Numbered from the stretch's first letter, positions 1 through 8,277 are shown. The stretch is DNA of 64,000 nucleotides from Enterococcus gallinarum NBRC 100675 (GCF_001544275.1 NZ_BCQE01000002.1:1-64000), one strand, 5' to 3'. Notes: generated from the letters alone by a model not told the origin. Program-made: numbers and translations.

Positions 1-7
1 AAAGAAA

Positions 8-50
8 AAGAACCGATATATTTGATTGATTCTCAAATATATCGGTTCTT
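8..50 (-). terminator. Rho-independent terminator of the M42/GrdB-like/EIIC operon
   Basis: A perfect 18-bp inverted repeat (arms 8-25 and 33-50, 7-nt loop) is followed on the minus strand by a T-rich stretch. It lies about 55 bases after the stop of the last M42 gene and should end the operon that starts near 5190. Confidence 0.9.
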
Positions 51-104
51 AGTATGATGGATACTGATTTTGGTTTTGCATTCAAACAGATGAACAATAA
101 CACT

Positions 105-1184
105 CTATTGTCCTATTTTGAAGGAGCGTATTTCTTCAGAGGTGATTTTTTTCAAAAATTCACTCAATAGAAGGATTGTTTGCAAATAATCTTCTTTGTG
201 GATGATTAATCTTGAGGAATGCATATACCTTGTTGGAATCGATACTGTCATTGCAACAACTCCTGTCATTGCTTTATGGATGTTGCAAGCATCTGTCCCT
301 CCAACAGTCATGAAGTCATGCCGATAAGGTAGTTTTTGTCTTGCTGCAATCTCTTCCATTTTTGCAAGCAGTTCACTATTACCGATCGTTAGCGAATCCA
401 AAACAGAGAGTACAGGACCTTTTCCTAGCTCTAATCCCCCTTGATCAAAAGGTGTGTCTACAGCGGTAGTAACATCTAACGCAATCGCCAAATCGGGCTT
501 AATGCTGTGGGCAGCTGTGCGGGCACCACGTATACCGACTTCTTCTTGAGTCGTTGCCGCAAAGTAGACATCAATAGCTAGCTCTTCTTTGACTAAAGCT
601 TTCATGATCTCAATGCAGACCCCCACACAAACTCGGTCATCCCACGCTTTTCCTAGCAAGTAATTTGGATCATTCATCTCACGAAAGGCGGTCTTAGGTG
701 TCACCATGTCGCCAATTTTTATTCCTAACTGGCGAATGTATTCAGCTGACGGGACCCCCATATCTAAATAAAACTCATTTGCTGGGATCACTTTATTCTT
801 TTCTTCCGGCGGCATCCCGTGGGGCGCTCGGCTTCCAATAACCCCTGTGTATTTCTTGCCTTCCATCGTTGTAACACGCATTTCTTGTGCAGGCATGACG
901 TGTCCCCACCAGCCGCCTACCGGTAAGAGTTTCAAATAACCTTCCTTGGTGATTTTTCGAACTACGAAACCGACTTCGTCCATGTGGGCTGACAACATCA
1001 CTTTGGGCGCATTCGCTTTAGAACTCTTTTTTACTAAGATCAATGAACCAAGGTTGTCATAAAAACAGGAGTCAACTGCTCCTTCTGCATATTTCTTCAC
1101 GATTCTGGATATTTCTTTTTCCCGGCCGCCGATACCATCGGCTTCACTTAATTCTTTTAGGATTTCTAAGTCTACAGCTCTCAT
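105..1184 (-). CDS. M42 family glutamyl/deblocking-type aminopeptidase, active copy
   Basis: A 359-residue cytosolic M42 metallo-aminopeptidase of the FrvX/YsdC/PepA group, which trims short peptides from the N terminus and usually forms a dodecameric shell. All family metal ligands are visible: His67 in AHMDE, Asp182 in WDDR, Glu214-Glu215 in QEEVG, Asp237 in ALDVT and His322 in YMHS. The start has GGAG nine bases upstream. It is the last gene of an operon with a second M42 paralogue, a GrdB-like protein, a PTS EIIC and a glycosylasparaginase, so its substrates may be peptides freed during glycopeptide or glyco-amino-acid breakdown. Exact specificity cannot be read from sequence; older annotations of this family also say endoglucanase, which is unlikely. 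Confidence 0.9.
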   Translation of the reverse strand: MRAVDLEILKELSEADGIGGREKEISRIVKKYAEGAVDSCFYDNLGSLILVKKSSKANAPKVMLSAHMDEVGFVVRKITKEGYLKLLPVGGWWGHVMPAQEMRVTTMEGKKYTGVIGSRAPHGMPPEEKNKVIPANEFYLDMGVPSAEYIRQLGIKIGDMVTPKTAFREMNDPNYLLGKAWDDRVCVGVCIEIMKALVKEELAIDVYFAATTQEEVGIRGARTAAHSIKPDLAIALDVTTAVDTPFDQGGLELGKGPVLSVLDSLTIGNSELLAKMEEIAARQKLPYRHDFMTVGGTDACNIHKAMTGVVAMTVSIPTRYMHSSRLIIHKEDYLQTILLLSEFLKKITSEEIRSFKIGQ

Positions 1185-1196
1185 AGGGATCGTCTC

Positions 1197-2261
1197 CTAG
1201 CGGTTTTCTTCTTTGAATGAAACAATCGCTGCTTCGTCTAAGTCTTTCAGAAAAAGATAGAGGGCTTGACTGACTGTTTCATAATCTTCTTGCGAAACAA
1301 CTTGAGCTGCTGTGTTCATATTTCTTACAGGCATGTTCATAAATAAGACTGGACATCCCGTCCGTAATTTGTTGAACCAAGCACCGTCTGAGTCTTCTAA
1401 TGAGAAATAATATTGATAAGGCAATGCTGCCTCTTCACAGATTTTTCTTAATTCTTCCATCGGCAACCGATTTGGCAAAACGGAAGGATCATAATATGTC
1501 AATAGAAGCCCTTTTGAGAGTTCTCCTTGTACATCGCCAGCATCTTCCTGATAATCCCAGGCTCGATTTGTATCTAGGATGATCGTTAGGTCTGGTGCAA
1601 CCAGATTCGCTGCTGTTTGAGCACCTCTGGCACCGACTTGCTCCTGAACTGTACATCCAACATATAAATCAAAAGGGAAGCTGAGTTGATTTTCATAAAT
1701 TTGACGTAACAGATCAATCGTTTGGCTGACAGAAATCCGTCCATTCCAATTTGGAGCGATCCATTCTTTTCCATTTTTGCTGACAGTAAATTTGGGCGCA
1801 AATGTCACCATATCTCCCAAAGAAACTTCTTCTGACAATGCTTCCTCTTTTGAAGAAAAACCAAAATCTAATAAAACGTCCTCTTTTCCCTGAACCTGGT
1901 TTGCTTTGTTTCGTCCTAAAATGACGCCTGGGTAGGCTTTCCCTTGTCGATTGTACAGGTGGACTTCCTGTCCTAATAAGCTATTCGGCTCGATTTTCCC
2001 CATTATCAGTCCGCGAATCAAGCCGGTTTCTTCGATTTTTTTGACAATAAACCCAAGTTCATCCATATGGGCAGTCACTAAAACAGTGGTTGGATTCTCT
2101 TTTTCAGATTTGATGACCCCATAGATCGAACCTAGGTTGTCATAGATGATTTCATCGCAGTAAGGTGCATAGTACTCTTTCAATAATTTAGAGATTGTTT
2201 TTTCTCTTCCGGAAATTCCGGGAGTTTTGACCACTTTTTCCAGCTGATCCATTTGTCCCAT
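1197..2261 (-). CDS. M42 family paralogue with lost metal ligands (probable pseudoenzyme)
   Basis: A 354-residue M42-fold protein, homologous over its full length to the neighbouring aminopeptidase. The first ligand His65 (AHMDE) and Asp230 (ILDTN) remain. The WDDR motif has become WNGR (Asp-Asp to Asn173-Gly174), QEEVG has become QEQVG (Glu to Gln208), and the final ligand His is Asn316 (RNMNT). Three of the positions that bind the two metal ions are therefore changed, and peptidase activity is doubtful. The frame is intact and tightly coupled to its neighbours, so it is not simply decaying. It may be a structural or regulatory partner of the active copy (inference). I chose the ATG at 2261, 11 bases after AAGGAG; a GTG at 2273 overlaps that site. 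Confidence 0.85.
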   Translation of the reverse strand: MGQMDQLEKVVKTPGISGREKTISKLLKEYYAPYCDEIIYDNLGSIYGVIKSEKENPTTVLVTAHMDELGFIVKKIEETGLIRGLIMGKIEPNSLLGQEVHLYNRQGKAYPGVILGRNKANQVQGKEDVLLDFGFSSKEEALSEEVSLGDMVTFAPKFTVSKNGKEWIAPNWNGRISVSQTIDLLRQIYENQLSFPFDLYVGCTVQEQVGARGAQTAANLVAPDLTIILDTNRAWDYQEDAGDVQGELSKGLLLTYYDPSVLPNRLPMEELRKICEEAALPYQYYFSLEDSDGAWFNKLRTGCPVLFMNMPVRNMNTAAQVVSQEDYETVSQALYLFLKDLDEAAIVSFKEENR

Positions 2262-2276
2262 CTGCTTTACCACTCC

Positions 2277-2798
2277 TTAGTAACAATGTTTCTTGACATA
2301 ATCCGTCGTATCTCGTTTCTCTGCTTTCAACTGACAAAGAGTCAACATTTCGTTCATTGCTTCTGTTAATCCAGTACCACCCTTTTTTGGCATTTTTACA
2401 ATATCTACTTGATCTTTAAATCTTGTGATTGCCTCTTGGCATTCAATGGACATCGCCGCAACAGCCGGGATCTGAACCTTCTCTTCGACAACTTTCGCAA
2501 CTTCAGCAGCCATTTCCCCGTATGTTTCATAATTAAAACATGGACCGCAAAGCAACACATCTGCGCCTAATTTCTGTACCATCGCGGCAATCTTCAAAGA
2601 AGATTCCTTTGCTTGCTTTCGATAATAGTCATCACCACAATAAATCGTGGCAAGAACCTCCATGTTCTTTTCCTTTAATAACTTTTCGAACATTTTGACA
2701 GACCCAATCGCTGTCTTTTGCCCCCCTAATGGCTGATCCCCATGTTCTTTCCCACCAAGTCCGGCTTGAATTTGATCCAGCAAAAAGATTATTTTCAT
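2277..2798 (-). CDS. Short GrdB-related (glycine/betaine reductase B-like) protein
   Basis: A 173-residue cytosolic protein resembling the N-terminal part of the glycine/sarcosine/betaine reductase component B family. The LDQIQAGLGGKEHG opening, the CGDDYY segment, the GPCFNYETYG loop and the MPKKGGTG segment match that family in order. Full GrdB proteins are over 400 residues and carry a selenocysteine near the C terminus. That part is absent here, and no in-frame TGA or selenocysteine context is visible, so reductase chemistry is not supported. The ATG at 2798 is preceded by AGGGGGA; an upstream in-frame extension overlaps the EIIC gene and has no good ribosome binding site. It lies 13 bases after EIIC and 15 before the second M42 gene. 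The function is unknown. Confidence 0.7.
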   Translation of the reverse strand: MKIIFLLDQIQAGLGGKEHGDQPLGGQKTAIGSVKMFEKLLKEKNMEVLATIYCGDDYYRKQAKESSLKIAAMVQKLGADVLLCGPCFNYETYGEMAAEVAKVVEEKVQIPAVAAMSIECQEAITRFKDQVDIVKMPKKGGTGLTEAMNEMLTLCQLKAEKRDTTDYVKKHCY

Positions 2799-2811
2799 TG
2801 TGATCCCCCTT

Positions 2812-4158
2812 CTATAACAAGTGATCGATGGAAATATCATCGAACGACAATTCCAGTTCTTCACTTTTGGCTTGTTCTGCTTCCCGTTCATCCTTCAGGT
2901 ATTGCTTGTCTAATGCCATAATGAATGGATAGTAGATCAAACAACCAATGGCTAATAGAATCAATTGCCAGACGGAGGCAACCAGACTGCCGGTACTCAA
3001 ATACCCTGAGAAGCCGATCGGGGTCGTCCATGGCAATGAAACGCCGGTTGTATAAGGAATGATTCCTAGGTTGGTTACCAATGTTGATAAAAGCAGATTA
3101 ACCATTGGAACAGCAATAAAAGGAATAATAATGATTGGATTCAATACGACTGGCAAACCAAAGATGATTGGCTCATTGATCCCGAAAATTCCAGGAACGA
3201 GTGAAAGTTTCCCTAGTTCTTTGATCCGTTTTGATTTACAGAACAGGACCATGATGATTACGAGGGAAAGTGTAGAACCACCGCCGCCAAAGTTAGTAAA
3301 GAAGTTCGAAAATGGATCCGTGAAGATGTTTGGCAAATCTTTACCAGCTTGAAAGGCATCTAGGTTTTCCATGGTTAGAATTCTTAGGATCGGCGCAAAT
3401 ACAGAATTGGCTACCGCTGGACCATTGATCCCAAAGAACCAAAAAATCGTACAGGCTAAACTATAGACGATCTGTGCGGTTAATGTATTACCGGCTCCTT
3501 TTAATGGCATTTGCAAGACATTAAAGATAAAATCATGGACGGTACCAAAAGGGGTCATACCAAATAATATATTGATGACAAAAAATAAGAGCATGACTAG
3601 TGCGCTTGGAATCAGCGCAGCAAAGGATTTCGTTACTGCAGGTGGAACCCCATCAGGCATCTTGATGGTCCAGCCTCGTTTTGTTGTATAAGCATAAATT
3701 TCTACAGAAATAAGTGCGACTAGCAAACCGACAAAAATCCCATTTGTTCCTAAGTGATCAAAAGAAAGTCCGCTAACTGGATCAGCCACTCCTTCAACGA
3801 TCAGCTTATTTGGTGTTAAAATCAAAAACGCAATCACGGCTACCGCTGCCGCTTGGATAGGATCGGTTTTCTTTTCCCGCCCATAAGCATACGCCGTTCC
3901 TAGACATGAAAAGAAGCCAACTGTATTAAAGACAGAACCAGAAACCCGAGTGACCCACGACTCCCAACCTGTACCAAACATTCCTGCCCAAAACTCTGAC
4001 CACCCTGGTATTGGAAAATTTGCGAACAGTAAGAAAATCGATCCTACAATCACTAATGGTGTCGTGATCAAAAAGCCATCCCGCACTGCGATCAAAATTT
4101 TGTTCTGCCCTAACTTTACCGCAAGCGGCATCAACACATTTTCTAATTTATCGAACAT
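2812..4158 (-). CDS. PTS EIIC permease, lactose/cellobiose (CelB) family
   Basis: A 448-residue integral membrane protein of the cellobiose/lichenan EIIC family, with about ten hydrophobic segments and the conserved tail (FGINEPIIFGLPVVLNP, then PFIAVP). It should carry a beta-linked or N-acetylated sugar compound across the membrane with phosphorylation. The start is the ATG at 4158 after AAGGAAG; the N terminus MFDKLENVLMPLA is typical of the family. No EIIA or EIIB gene is present in the window, so it must borrow these components. Placed between a glycosylasparaginase and peptidases, it is a candidate importer for glyco-asparagine or a glycopeptide fragment (inference). Confidence 0.9.
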   Translation of the reverse strand: MFDKLENVLMPLAVKLGQNKILIAVRDGFLITTPLVIVGSIFLLFANFPIPGWSEFWAGMFGTGWESWVTRVSGSVFNTVGFFSCLGTAYAYGREKKTDPIQAAAVAVIAFLILTPNKLIVEGVADPVSGLSFDHLGTNGIFVGLLVALISVEIYAYTTKRGWTIKMPDGVPPAVTKSFAALIPSALVMLLFFVINILFGMTPFGTVHDFIFNVLQMPLKGAGNTLTAQIVYSLACTIFWFFGINGPAVANSVFAPILRILTMENLDAFQAGKDLPNIFTDPFSNFFTNFGGGGSTLSLVIIMVLFCKSKRIKELGKLSLVPGIFGINEPIIFGLPVVLNPIIIIPFIAVPMVNLLLSTLVTNLGIIPYTTGVSLPWTTPIGFSGYLSTGSLVASVWQLILLAIGCLIYYPFIMALDKQYLKDEREAEQAKSEELELSFDDISIDHLL

Positions 4159-4208
4159 TCCACTCTTCCTTTCGAGATCTTGCTCTTTGCAATCCTCTTT
4201 TTTTGAAA

Positions 4209-5156
4209 TCATACCGGTGCTTTGATGCGTGCTTCATATGCATCAAGCCACTCTTGCGTGATCGGTGTGATCACCGTGGTTTGATCTGGACCAGGATTGG
4301 CCATATAAATAGCCGGTTCTTGGTCAGCTGTCGCAACGCTAAATGTAAATTCTACATTTGTTGCCACCCCCCATGCCCCATTTTTATCTAATGCAATCAA
4401 CGAGAACGCACCTGCTTTGCCATAACGTTTGCGTAATCGTTCTTCAAACCCATAAACAGCCTGATCACAAGCATCTTGCGGCGAAAGGCCTTCTCCCATC
4501 AAGCGGACGATTTCATAAGAAAGACAGCCTTTCATTAAATCTTCACCCAAACCTGTAGCGGCAGCTCCGCCAATCGTACTGTCTACATAAAATCCTGAGC
4601 CGGATAATGGTGAATCTCCCACTCGTCCCTGTTTTTTCATGAACAAACCAGAGCTAGAGGTTCCGACTGCCATTTGCTGTTGCGTATCGAGAGCGACAAC
4701 GCCAACCGTGTCATGGCCATCGTAGGGATCGAGGTTGGAAGCAGCGATTTCTGCTAATCGTTTTTCCCAGATTTTTTTTGCCCGATCGGTCAACATATTC
4801 TTACGTTCAAATCCAGCCAACATCGCGTATTCAGTGGCTCCTTGCCCTACTCGAAAGCTGTTGAATTTCTCATCACTCAATTGGCGTGCAACTGAGATGG
4901 GATTGGCAACATCGGTAATCCCTGCAACGGCACCAATCTTAAATGTTTCACCATCCATAAAAGCGGCATCCATTTCGACGATTCCGCGTTCATTTGGCAA
5001 TCCGCCATAACCAACTGATTTATAAAATGGATAATCTTCCACTGCTTTGATGGCAGTTTCTACTGCATCTTTGCATGACGCTTGTGCTTCTAAAAGTTCT
5101 TTGGCTGCCAGTACACCATCATGTGCCATTCGCCAAGTTGCTATCATTCCCCACAT
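4209..5156 (-). CDS. Cytosolic N4-(beta-N-acetylglucosaminyl)-L-asparaginase (glycosylasparaginase)
   Basis: A 315-residue N-terminal-nucleophile hydrolase of the glycosylasparaginase branch. The SVGYGG segment, the MDAAFMDG segment, the HDTVGVV cleavage site and the GRVGDSP binding motif align with the human enzyme. Thr150 after His-Asp should become the catalytic N-terminal residue on self-cleavage into alpha and beta chains. No signal peptide is seen, so it acts in the cytosol, probably on GlcNAc-Asn, giving aspartate, ammonia and an amino sugar. The ATG at 5156 follows GGAGGGAAAGAT. It is the first gene of the operon, and a promoter with an operator and a cre site lies just upstream. Type-2 isoaspartyl peptidase/asparaginase activity is an alternative. 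Confidence 0.9.
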   Translation of the reverse strand: MWGMIATWRMAHDGVLAAKELLEAQASCKDAVETAIKAVEDYPFYKSVGYGGLPNERGIVEMDAAFMDGETFKIGAVAGITDVANPISVARQLSDEKFNSFRVGQGATEYAMLAGFERKNMLTDRAKKIWEKRLAEIAASNLDPYDGHDTVGVVALDTQQQMAVGTSSSGLFMKKQGRVGDSPLSGSGFYVDSTIGGAAATGLGEDLMKGCLSYEIVRLMGEGLSPQDACDQAVYGFEERLRKRYGKAGAFSLIALDKNGAWGVATNVEFTFSVATADQEPAIYMANPGPDQTTVITPITQEWLDAYEARIKAPV

Positions 5157-5173
5157 ATCTTTCCCTCCATCAT

Positions 5174-5188
5174 TTGTAGCGCTTACAA
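5174..5188 (-). promoter_or_regulatory. cre-like CcpA site in the leader of the glycosylasparaginase operon
   Basis: On the minus strand TTGTAAGCGCTACAA matches the cre consensus WTGNAANCGNWNNCW at all but one fixed position. It lies between the -10 and the start codon, where bound CcpA would block transcription. Confidence 0.6.
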
Positions 5189-5192
5189 GTAT

Positions 5193-5221
5193 ATTCTATA
5201 TGGTATATACTAGTATGTCTA
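5193..5221 (-). promoter_or_regulatory. Promoter with GTATATAC operator in the spacer
   Basis: On the minus strand a TAGACA -35 (5216-5221) and a TAGAAT -10 (5193-5198) are separated by 17 bp. The spacer holds the palindrome GTATATAC (5203-5210). The same core lies in the spacer of the promoter at 8249-8277, which supports control by the GntR/UTRA protein encoded at 6629-7357. Confidence 0.65.
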
Positions 5222-5227
5222 TACTAA

Positions 5228-5273
5228 AAAACGAGTTTCTTTCAACTCTCATTGATTTATAAGAAACTCGTTT
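5228..5273 (-). terminator. Terminator of the yitT-gntR-M20 operon
   Basis: An inverted repeat built on AAACGAGTTTCTT is followed on the minus strand by TTTTTT. It lies about 40 bases after the M20 gene stop and just upstream of the next promoter. Confidence 0.8.
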
Positions 5274-5314
5274 CGGATTAATTTTTTATTGTTGAGGGTT
5301 CACCCAGGGCATTC

Positions 5315-6616
5315 TTATTCTGTTAATGCTTTGATGCTGCGCATGTAGATTTCTAAATTCATCCGTAAGTCAGCACTGTCCATGTACTCATTCTTATTGT
5401 GTGCAATCCCTTTTTGACCAGGAAAAGACGGACCAAATGCCAAAATATTCGGCATTTTGCGTGCATAGGTTGCCCCTGTTGTGGTTACTGGTTTAGGGTC
5501 ATTGCCTGTGACTGTGTGATAAATCGTCGACAGTTTAGCTATTTCGGTTGATTCTTTGTCTCGGCAAAACCCGGGAATACTGCGAATGACTTCTAGTTCG
5601 ACACCGATAGGCAGTTGCCTTTTCAAACGGGACAACACGTCTGTTTCTGTAACAGTCACTGGGTAGCGAAAGGCAACTTCTAACACTAATCCTGTGAGAG
5701 ACTTTTGCATCACGACAGGCGTCAAAATCAATTTACCAGAATCTTCATCAGCCAGCGCCAAGTCAATCCCTTCTCCAAAATGCTGCTGATGAAAGCTTTG
5801 GCAGATCCAACGAAAATAAGATTGTATGGTTGGAGGAATAGTTTGTTTCTCAGCCAGTTGGGCTGCCAGGATCGTAATTGCATTTTCTCCCAATTCAGGA
5901 GCATTGCTTGGAGAACGTTTCCCTGTGACTTCAAACTTCTGACCGGCAATGCTTACACTCAAGTCGTCAGGAACATGGTCTCGGAATTGATCGCCCTGAA
6001 ACGAAGTGAGTTGCTGTAGTTCATCGTCTGGCAGTGGAAAATGGAGCGCTACAATGACGACGCCTCGCTCGCCATAGACTACCGGATACTTACAATCTGG
6101 CGTAAATCCGAAAACAGGTGGTTGCTCTGCGGCCAAATAATGAGGAACATCCGACATACCACTTTCTTCATCTGTACCAAAGATAATCCGCAGATTTTTT
6201 TTCGGTTGGTGTCCTAATTCTTTCAATAATTTCATCCCATAAAGGCAACTAATGATTGGTCCTTTGTTGTCTAGAATTCCTCGACCATAAAGGTGGCCAT
6301 CTTTTTCACTTAAATCAAACGGCGGAAAATCCCAGCCTGAACCAGCAGGCACCACATCGAGATGTCCCAGGACACCGATGTAGTCCGCTCCTTCGTTTCC
6401 CCACTGTGCATAGCCGATCGCATCATCGATCACCTTTGTTTCAAATCCAAAAGCGGCACTTTTTTCCATTACCAAAGACAAAACTCGCCGCGTTTCCTTA
6501 CCATAGGGAGCATGTGGCGCGGGTTCAGATTTGACACTAGGAACTTGCATGACTTGTTTGAGTAAGTTTAGAAAATCCAGCCAGTTTTCCTCAATGGCTG
6601 TGCTGATTTGATCCAT
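5315..6616 (-). CDS. M20 family dipeptidase (PepV/Sapep type)
   Basis: A 433-residue cytosolic zinc dipeptidase that releases free amino acids from dipeptides. Expected ligands are visible: the His of GHLDVVP, the Asp of ILDNKGP, the Glu pair of DEESG, the Asp of PDCKYP and the His of IAHNKNEY. The insert between the two halves (about residues 180-310) is the lid domain of the PepV type. The ATG at 6616 has GGGG eight bases upstream; a GTG at 6625 overlaps that site. It ends the yitT-gntR-M20 operon, 12 bases after gntR. The shared operator with the divergent-function operon at 105-5156 suggests it completes breakdown of peptides taken up by that system. Confidence 0.9.
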   Translation of the reverse strand: MDQISTAIEENWLDFLNLLKQVMQVPSVKSEPAPHAPYGKETRRVLSLVMEKSAAFGFETKVIDDAIGYAQWGNEGADYIGVLGHLDVVPAGSGWDFPPFDLSEKDGHLYGRGILDNKGPIISCLYGMKLLKELGHQPKKNLRIIFGTDEESGMSDVPHYLAAEQPPVFGFTPDCKYPVVYGERGVVIVALHFPLPDDELQQLTSFQGDQFRDHVPDDLSVSIAGQKFEVTGKRSPSNAPELGENAITILAAQLAEKQTIPPTIQSYFRWICQSFHQQHFGEGIDLALADEDSGKLILTPVVMQKSLTGLVLEVAFRYPVTVTETDVLSRLKRQLPIGVELEVIRSIPGFCRDKESTEIAKLSTIYHTVTGNDPKPVTTTGATYARKMPNILAFGPSFPGQKGIAHNKNEYMDSADLRMNLEIYMRSIKALTE

Positions 6617-6628
6617 TTTTGCCACCCC

Positions 6629-7357
6629 TTATTTTTGACGTACCAATGTATTTTTAAAGGTATATTTATCTGCACGATAAAAAGACGTATCGAACAAGAT
6701 CGGTTTCGCAGAAGGAGAATACGTCATCGAATGGACGAGAAGCATTGGTTCCTCTTCGGATACATGCAATAGCTTGGCAATGTCCGGCGGACTTTTGACT
6801 GCTTCCACTTCTTGATGGGAATAACCAATCTCAATGTTGGCTTCGATTACTTCATATAAAGAAGACTCTAACTGATCTTGGGTGATTTCGCCGGACTCTT
6901 TTTCTAAATAACGCTTCAATACGTAGAGATTCTCCACCGTCATCGGTTCATCATCAAAGTAACGCAAGCGAGTCAGATACACCATGGGTTCTTTCCCATA
7001 GTTGCCGAACATCTGACGGATCTTCGTCGGTAATTCTTTCACTGTCTCTACTTGTAATACTTCGGTTCGGGTCTTTTTCCCTTGGGCTTTGGCCGTTTCG
7101 GTAAAACTTTGCAATCCGCCAGATCCACTCTGGATCTTTGGCTGCTTCATCACATACGTTCCTTTGCCTTTTTCTTTGACTAGGATATTTTGGGTGATCA
7201 GAAGATCGATTGCTTTGCGGACAGTTAGCCGACTGCATTGAAATTCTTCCGCTAAATCATAATCAGAAGGCAGCTTCTGACTCGTTACATAAGTGCCATC
7301 ATTGACACGTTGGGCGATTTTATCTGCTACTTCCTGAAAAACGGCTTGTTTTTTCAC
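6629..7357 (-). CDS. GntR/HutC family regulator with UTRA ligand domain
   Basis: A 242-residue transcription factor. Residues 1-70 form the GntR winged helix (KLPSDYDLAEEF, then CSRLTVRKAIDLL) and residues 90-240 the UTRA domain, which usually binds a phosphorylated sugar or amino-sugar effector. The start is a GTG at 7357 with AGGGA close upstream. It lies between yitT and the M20 gene in one operon. A GTATATAC palindrome, a typical GntR-type half-site arrangement, lies between -35 and -10 of both this operon and the glycosylasparaginase operon, so it is the likely repressor of both and of itself. Confidence 0.9.
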   Translation of the reverse strand: MKKQAVFQEVADKIAQRVNDGTYVTSQKLPSDYDLAEEFQCSRLTVRKAIDLLITQNILVKEKGKGTYVMKQPKIQSGSGGLQSFTETAKAQGKKTRTEVLQVETVKELPTKIRQMFGNYGKEPMVYLTRLRYFDDEPMTVENLYVLKRYLEKESGEITQDQLESSLYEVIEANIEIGYSHQEVEAVKSPPDIAKLLHVSEEEPMLLVHSMTYSPSAKPILFDTSFYRADKYTFKNTLVRQK

Positions 7358-7377
7358 TTGATTCCCTACTTTCTACT

Positions 7378-8220
7378 CTACCATTCATAAAATGGACGAT
7401 TCGCACTCACACCAGAAGCCACACTAACAAAGGCCTGGTTGTCGACGGATTGAATCATCCCTTCAACTGTCTTTAATTCTTTTTGGGAGATGACTAAAAG
7501 TAACAATTTCTTCTGTTGATGATCAAAGCCCCCCTCAACATCATTGATCACTGTGATCCCTCGCTGAAGTGCACATTGTAATGTTGCAATGACACCTTCC
7601 GCTTTTTCGGTTACTACTAGTAATTGCACACGCCTTTGCTTGAGGTTCACGTAGTCTACCATTCGACCACTGATAAAGAAAGAGATGGCACTATAAAAAG
7701 CGTACGGCCAGCCAAAAATCATTCCGGCAACGAGTTGAAGACTGACATTGAAAAAGATAAAGAAACTGCCGATACTTTTGCCGGTCATTCTCTTCACTAA
7801 GATCCCTAAAATATCTAATCCTCCTGTGGAAAAATCATCGTTTAAAGTCAGACCAACGGAAAACCCATGGAGCACCCCGCCAAAAACAGCACAGATGACT
7901 GGATCTGTAGTCAATGTGACAACTGGGACCACCTTCATCATAACAGATGAGAGGAAGACAGTACAAACCGTCATAAGCGTGAAATCACGATCGATTTTGC
8001 ACCATGCAATCGCTAACAAAGGCGCGTTAAAAAATAAGACCAACACAGGGATTGACCACTCGATACCAAAGTATACTTCCAAGAGCTGCGACAATAATTG
8101 TGACAGTCCAGTAATTCCACTGGCAAATATATTTCCTGGCAGCCAGAACATATTCAATGCGATGGATGATAACAGTGCATAAATGAGTGCAACAGCGAAT
8201 CGTTTTATTCTTTTTGGCAT
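7378..8220 (-). CDS. YitT family membrane protein (DUF161 + DUF2179)
   Basis: A 280-residue protein with about six hydrophobic segments in residues 1-190 (the YitT/DUF161 pair) and a soluble C-terminal DUF2179 domain (about 205-275, VTEKAEGVIATL onward). Proteins of this family are common in Firmicutes and have been linked to transport, without a settled substrate. The ATG at 8220 has AAGGAG six bases upstream; an ATG at 8226 is too close to that site. It is the first gene of the operon with gntR and the M20 peptidase, so it may export or import an amino acid or peptide product of the pathway (inference). Confidence 0.85.
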   Translation of the reverse strand: MPKRIKRFAVALIYALLSSIALNMFWLPGNIFASGITGLSQLLSQLLEVYFGIEWSIPVLVLFFNAPLLAIAWCKIDRDFTLMTVCTVFLSSVMMKVVPVVTLTTDPVICAVFGGVLHGFSVGLTLNDDFSTGGLDILGILVKRMTGKSIGSFFIFFNVSLQLVAGMIFGWPYAFYSAISFFISGRMVDYVNLKQRRVQLLVVTEKAEGVIATLQCALQRGITVINDVEGGFDHQQKKLLLLVISQKELKTVEGMIQSVDNQAFVSVASGVSANRPFYEW

Positions 8221-8248
8221 AGGCATCTCCTTCCGCTTCAATCATAGT

Positions 8249-8277
8249 ATATATCATTAAGTATATACTGTCATCAA
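8249..8277 (-). promoter_or_regulatory. Promoter of yitT-gntR-M20 with AGTATATACT operator
   Basis: On the minus strand a TTGATG -35 (8272-8277) and an ATATAT -10 (8249-8254) are 17 bp apart. The spacer contains the self-complementary AGTATATACT (8260-8269). This mirrors the promoter at 5193-5221. Confidence 0.6.

Noticed and set aside
1400-1582. Plus-strand frame inside the second M42 gene
   Set aside because: It lies fully within a well-supported gene on the other strand, has no ribosome binding site and no family resemblance. The same applies to the many other frames opposite real genes.
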